Origin: Candidatus Iainarchaeum sp.
GTDB lineage: Archaea > Iainarchaeota > Iainarchaeia > Iainarchaeales > GCA-2688035
NCBI GenBank assembly: GCA_016931555.1
Contig: JAFGEM010000003.1
Span: forward strand, 1-15,250
DNA: 15,250 nt
Direction: 5' to 3'
In this document: positions 12,687 through 15,250 of the stretch, piece after piece
Position numbering within the stretch: the stretch's first letter is position 1
How the letters are laid out: each line of letters starts with the position of its first letter
Notes under the pieces: generated by a model
What the model saw: the letters and a program-made list of their open reading frames with translations, nothing else
What the model was told of the DNA's origin: nothing
The model's database searches: none
Made by a program: the position numbers and the translations under genes

Positions 12687-13167
12687 GAATGCCCTTGTTT
12701 TGATTGAGAATCGGCGCACGCGTTTAATTGCCCAAGGCAAGCCTGTTCCAAAAATAGGCACTACACTTGGTTTAAGAATAGGCGAGGTAAGTGATTCTTT
12801 GGAATTGCGCAGGGCTCTTTTGCAGGCTATGCTGCCTGTGGATGTTGTTAATGAAATTAAAGCCGGGTTTGAGGCGCGCTGGCTGCGCAACAGCGAGCTT
12901 GCTGAACAGCATGCAAGGCGCGCGCAGTTTGAGGCAGAGGCTGCTGCAGAAAAATTGCGCAGGAGTCAGGTTCCAAAAATGTGGAGAATGCAGCCGCAGG
13001 CAAAACCAGTGAAGAAAAATCCTGATGCGAGTGGAAAACCCGCAAAGAAAACTCTTCCTCAAAAAAAGGCTGTGGGGAAGAAACCTGTCCAAAAAAAACC
13101 TACGGAGCAAAAGCAGGCGCCCCGCAAGAAAATAGTTTCAAAGAAAAAACAGCGCAGGCGCAGATAA
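12613..13167 (+). CDS. basic-tail protein, C-terminal part of the frameshifted gene
   Basis: This frame is open from an ATG at 12613, but the first 20 or so codons overlap the preceding frame and look like shadow. The coding-like part begins near 12675 with VELYRNALVLIENRRTRLIAQGK. There is no good start or promoter of its own there, so I read it as the continuation of the gene at 12051 after a +1 shift. It has helical regions (EVSDSLELRRALLQAMLPVDVV; AEQHARRAQFEAEAAAEKLRR). A Lys/Pro/Ala/Gln tail of about 55 residues resembles histone H1-like or wall-binding basic tails. It may bind nucleic acid, wall polymer or another acidic partner. It is not a recognised family. Confidence 0.6.
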   Translation: MTGLNFIWLFGRREGRCSSRVELYRNALVLIENRRTRLIAQGKPVPKIGTTLGLRIGEVSDSLELRRALLQAMLPVDVVNEIKAGFEARWLRNSELAEQHARRAQFEAEAAAEKLRRSQVPKMWRMQPQAKPVKKNPDASGKPAKKTLPQKKAVGKKPVQKKPTEQKQAPRKKIVSKKKQRRRR

Positions 13168-13169
13168 CT

Positions 13170-13191
13170 ATTTTCTTCTGTGTTTTCTTGC
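13170..13191 (+). terminator. pyrimidine-rich tract after the basic-tail gene
   Basis: ATTTTCTTCTGTGTTTTCTTG follows the stop within three bases on the + strand. It fits an archaeal U-rich terminator in the convergent gap before the ABC operon. No hairpin was seen. Confidence 0.35.
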
Positions 13192-13227
13192 AAGTGGAAT
13201 TGGTTTTCTTATGAATGGCATTTTTAA

Positions 13228-13389
13228 TCACTTTTTTTCCTTGAGCCTGTCATACTTTAGTGCCATGTATACAAACGCCATTGTTGATAATCCTGCTATG
13301 AGCAATTGTGTTTCGGGGAAAAGCGCTGCAACAAGCACTATTGCTATTGCGCCTCCCACTAGCAATGCCTTGTCTGTTTTTGCGTTCAT
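13228..13389 (-). CDS. small membrane protein, last gene of the ABC operon, 53 residues
   Basis: The ATG at 13389 stands one base after the TAG stop of the ABC permease on the same strand. The 53-residue product has two hydrophobic segments, about residues 8-24 (ALLVGGAIAIVLVAALF) and 28-43 (QLLIAGLSTMAFVYMA). A short turn with a proline separates them, and the end is basic (LKYDRLKEKK). The tight spacing and clean membrane pattern make it a real gene although it is short. It may be a small accessory subunit of the exporter or a stability factor; that is inference. It converges with the basic-tail gene. Confidence 0.7.
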   Translation of the reverse strand: MNAKTDKALLVGGAIAIVLVAALFPETQLLIAGLSTMAFVYMALKYDRLKEKK

Positions 13390-13390
13390 T

Positions 13391-14242
13391 CTAACCAATT
13401 ATCTCCAATTTTTTTTCGTAGTAAAGCAAATGCCCTTTAAGTTTTTTTGTTACGACTGCAATTATTATTAGCACTGTAAACAATGTGAGTGCAATGCTCA
13501 GGGTTATTTCTAATATTGGGATTTCTGTCATTAATAATCTTATTACAAGTGTTATTGGCGCTGTTATTGGAATATAGCTTAGTATTACTGGTATTGCGGA
13601 ATTTGGGTTTTGGAAGAAGAATATTGCTGCCCAGCTTGGTATGAGCGAGACCATTGTTACTATGCCGCTTATCTGGTTTGCCTGCCGCGTGTCAGACAGC
13701 ATTGAGCCAATGCCTGCAATGAGGAACGCAAACAAAAAATATCCCAGAACAAATAACAAAACAATCAATGCTATTGAAATTATTGAGACTTCTGGAATGT
13801 GTGCCATCCAGAGCAGTTCCGGCATTATTACTGTTGCAATTGATATTGAAATTAGCCATGCCCCTAATTGCCCTATTCCAAGCAACCCCAATCCAAGTGT
13901 TTTTCCCACTAATAATTGCCTTGTTGACACGCTTGTCAATAAAATTTCTATTAGCCTGTTTTCTTTTTCTTCCACCATTCCGTAGAGGAGATAGCCTGCG
14001 CTTATGAATATTACTAAGGCAAATATTGCTCCGAATATTGATGGAATTAGCATTGGAAGTGGGATTGGCGTTTCAAGGGAGCGTTGCATTACTATTTCCT
14101 GGGGAACTTCTGCTCCGAACAGTGCCTGCATTCCCGCGAGCATTACAAAGCTTATTGGGAGCACTAGCGTAAACAAGAGATATCCTTTTCTTCTTACATT
14201 TGTTTTAAACTCCTGTTTTGCTATTGTCAGTATTTTATCCAT
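13391..14242 (-). CDS. ABC-2 type exporter permease (NatB-like)
   Basis: A 283-residue integral membrane protein with about six helices: the first near 21-41, then near 70-92, and four more from about 112 to the end. The cytoplasmic signature EEKENRLIEILLTSVSTRQLLVGKTLGLG after the second helix is the coupling region of ABC-2/NatB permeases. Classical NatB proteins are about 400 residues, with a large extracellular domain after helix 1. Here that loop is short (about residues 42-69), making this a compact version. Its ATG overlaps the end of the ATPase gene by 16 bases, so the two form one transporter. Export of an ion, peptide or drug is possible; the substrate cannot be read. Confidence 0.9.
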   Translation of the reverse strand: MDKILTIAKQEFKTNVRRKGYLLFTLVLPISFVMLAGMQALFGAEVPQEIVMQRSLETPIPLPMLIPSIFGAIFALVIFISAGYLLYGMVEEKENRLIEILLTSVSTRQLLVGKTLGLGLLGIGQLGAWLISISIATVIMPELLWMAHIPEVSIISIALIVLLFVLGYFLFAFLIAGIGSMLSDTRQANQISGIVTMVSLIPSWAAIFFFQNPNSAIPVILSYIPITAPITLVIRLLMTEIPILEITLSIALTLFTVLIIIAVVTKKLKGHLLYYEKKLEIIG

Positions 14243-15147
14243 TTTTCAGCCTCCACTACTGTAAGGAATATTGATTCTAATGTTGGAATCTGGCTTTCGA
14301 ATTTTCTTATTGCAAGCCCATTGTTCACGAGCAGCCGCAAAATCTCTTCCGGCGTAACCTCAACTTCAAGCAATAACTCTGCTTTTCCGTGCTCTTTTTG
14401 AACAATTTTTTTTATTCCGGGAACTTTTGGAATGTTTCCCCTGTACTCTATTATTGCGCTGTTTTGCGAGTATCTGTCTTTTATGTCGTCAATGTGCCCG
14501 TAGAGAACCCTGCGCCCCTTGTTTATTACTATCATTCTGTCGCAAACAGCTTCTGCAATGTTTAGGTTGTGCGTGCTAAGTATAATTGTTTTTCCCTGTT
14601 CATTCTGGTGCTTTATAACATTTATAACAAATTTTATGCTGAGTGGGTCTAATCCGGAAAATGGTTCATCCAAAATCAATAAATCTGGCTCTGGAACAAT
14701 AGTGCTTATAATTTGTATTTTTTGCTGTGTTCCCTTGCTCAATTCAAAAATCCTTTTGTCCTTGTATTCGATTAGCTCCATTTCTTTCATGAGTTTTGTT
14801 GCGCGCTGTTCTGCTGTCTTTGCATCAATTCCTTTAAGCGCTGCAAGATATTTTATTACATCCATTGACGTCTGGTTTTTGTACAGTCCTCTTTCTTCTG
14901 GGAGATAGCCAATAGTGTTTTTTGTTTTTTCTGTGAACTTTCCTCCAAAAATCTCTACTTTTCCATCATAATCGTCAATCAGATTCAAAAGCATTCGTAT
15001 TGTAGTGGTTTTTCCCGCGCCATTCGGCCCCAGCAACCCAAATATTTCTTTCTCTTTCACCTGGAAACTCATTTTAGAAACAGCTCTCTTGTTTCCAAAA
15101 GTTTTTTCAATATTGTCAACGTGCAGGGCAATATTTTCGTCATCCAT
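14227..15147 (-). CDS. ABC transporter ATP-binding protein (NatA-like)
   Basis: A 306-residue ATPase that powers the adjacent permease. Walker A is GPNGAGKT (40-47) and YLPEERGLY (81-89) is the Q-loop region typical of this branch. The signature is LSKGTQQK (136-143), where LSGGQ is more common. Walker B is LLILDEPF (156-163), the D-loop SGLDP (164-168) and the switch His193 in LSTHN. Beyond about residue 225 comes the C-terminal extra domain (about 80 residues) found in NatA-like exporters. The start is the ATG at 15147, with CTTTTTAA 23-30 bases before it on the minus strand; an ATG at 15143 in another frame is not used. It is the first gene of a three-gene operon. Confidence 0.93.
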   Translation of the reverse strand: MDDENIALHVDNIEKTFGNKRAVSKMSFQVKEKEIFGLLGPNGAGKTTTIRMLLNLIDDYDGKVEIFGGKFTEKTKNTIGYLPEERGLYKNQTSMDVIKYLAALKGIDAKTAEQRATKLMKEMELIEYKDKRIFELSKGTQQKIQIISTIVPEPDLLILDEPFSGLDPLSIKFVINVIKHQNEQGKTIILSTHNLNIAEAVCDRMIVINKGRRVLYGHIDDIKDRYSQNSAIIEYRGNIPKVPGIKKIVQKEHGKAELLLEVEVTPEEILRLLVNNGLAIRKFESQIPTLESIFLTVVEAEKWIKY

Positions 15148-15169
15148 GCAATCATTTTGTTTAAACTGC

Positions 15170-15177
15170 TTAAAAAG
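15170..15177 (-). promoter_or_regulatory. TATA-like element for the ABC exporter operon
   Basis: CTTTTTAA on the minus strand, 23-30 bases before the ATG at 15147. Confidence 0.45.
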
Positions 15178-15218
15178 ATTGTTCTTTTATTTTTCAGCCG
15201 AAAACAAACAAAAAAACC

Positions 15219-15226
15219 GTTATGTA
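15219..15226 (-). repeat. TACATAAC motif, last copy
   Basis: GTTATGTA on the + strand, so TACATAAC on the minus strand, followed there by GGTTTTTTTGTTTG. By analogy with the other copies it may mark the 3' end of a minus-strand gene to the right of the window. Confidence 0.55.
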
Positions 15227-15250
15227 TAATAATTCGTTGTTGGTAAAAAA

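Overview
The window looks archaeal. It is AT-rich, with most genes roughly 40% G+C by eye. Nearly every gene or operon that needs its own promoter has a TATA-like octamer (of the TTAAATT or TTTTAATA type) 23-30 bases before its start codon. That spacing is expected for leaderless archaeal transcripts. An XPD/Rad3-type helicase with a four-cysteine iron-sulphur cluster signature, a TM1367-type cyclophilin-like protein and small archaeal-style RelBE and ribbon-helix-helix genes agree. An uncultured DPANN-type lineage is my guess, but the sequence alone does not fix the phylum.

Layout, left to right. At 1-2492 lie the end of a GNAT acetyltransferase (+), a four-helix membrane protein (-) and a secreted or surface protein with LamG-like, thrombospondin-3-like, cysteine-rich and coiled-coil parts (-). 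At 2689-6405 are three + strand genes, each with its own promoter: the helicase, an unknown protein and a radical SAM enzyme. From 6499 to 11081 the content is accessory in character. It holds a RelB/RelE-type toxin-antitoxin pair, an unknown basic protein, and a MazG pyrophosphohydrolase translationally coupled to a DUF2075 (Schlafen-group-3 helicase) protein with a PD-(D/E)XK-like N-terminus. It also holds a divergent pair of small operons: a broken two-helix membrane ORF plus an 88-residue protein (-), and a 43-residue ribbon-helix-helix protein coupled to a zinc-binding membrane protein (+).

At 11082-11558 is the only long stretch without a convincing gene. It is GC-elevated (about 49% over 11101-11400), can fold locally, and is bounded by a perfect 13-bp inverted repeat. 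After it come a cyclophilin-like gene (-), a membrane-anchored basic protein split by a frameshift (+), and a convergent three-gene ABC-2 exporter operon (-) whose last member is a 53-residue membrane protein.

The most unusual signals are these. The 8-mer TACATAAC recurs seven times, always between genes, often 4-5 or 33-34 bases after a stop codon and commonly followed by T-rich or GGGTT sequence. A related perfect palindrome lies in a divergent promoter. The MazG/DUF2075 pair is a candidate defence module. The RHH promoter has direct and inverted repeats around a TATA box that could serve both directions. No CRISPR array, rRNA, tRNA or transposase was recognised.
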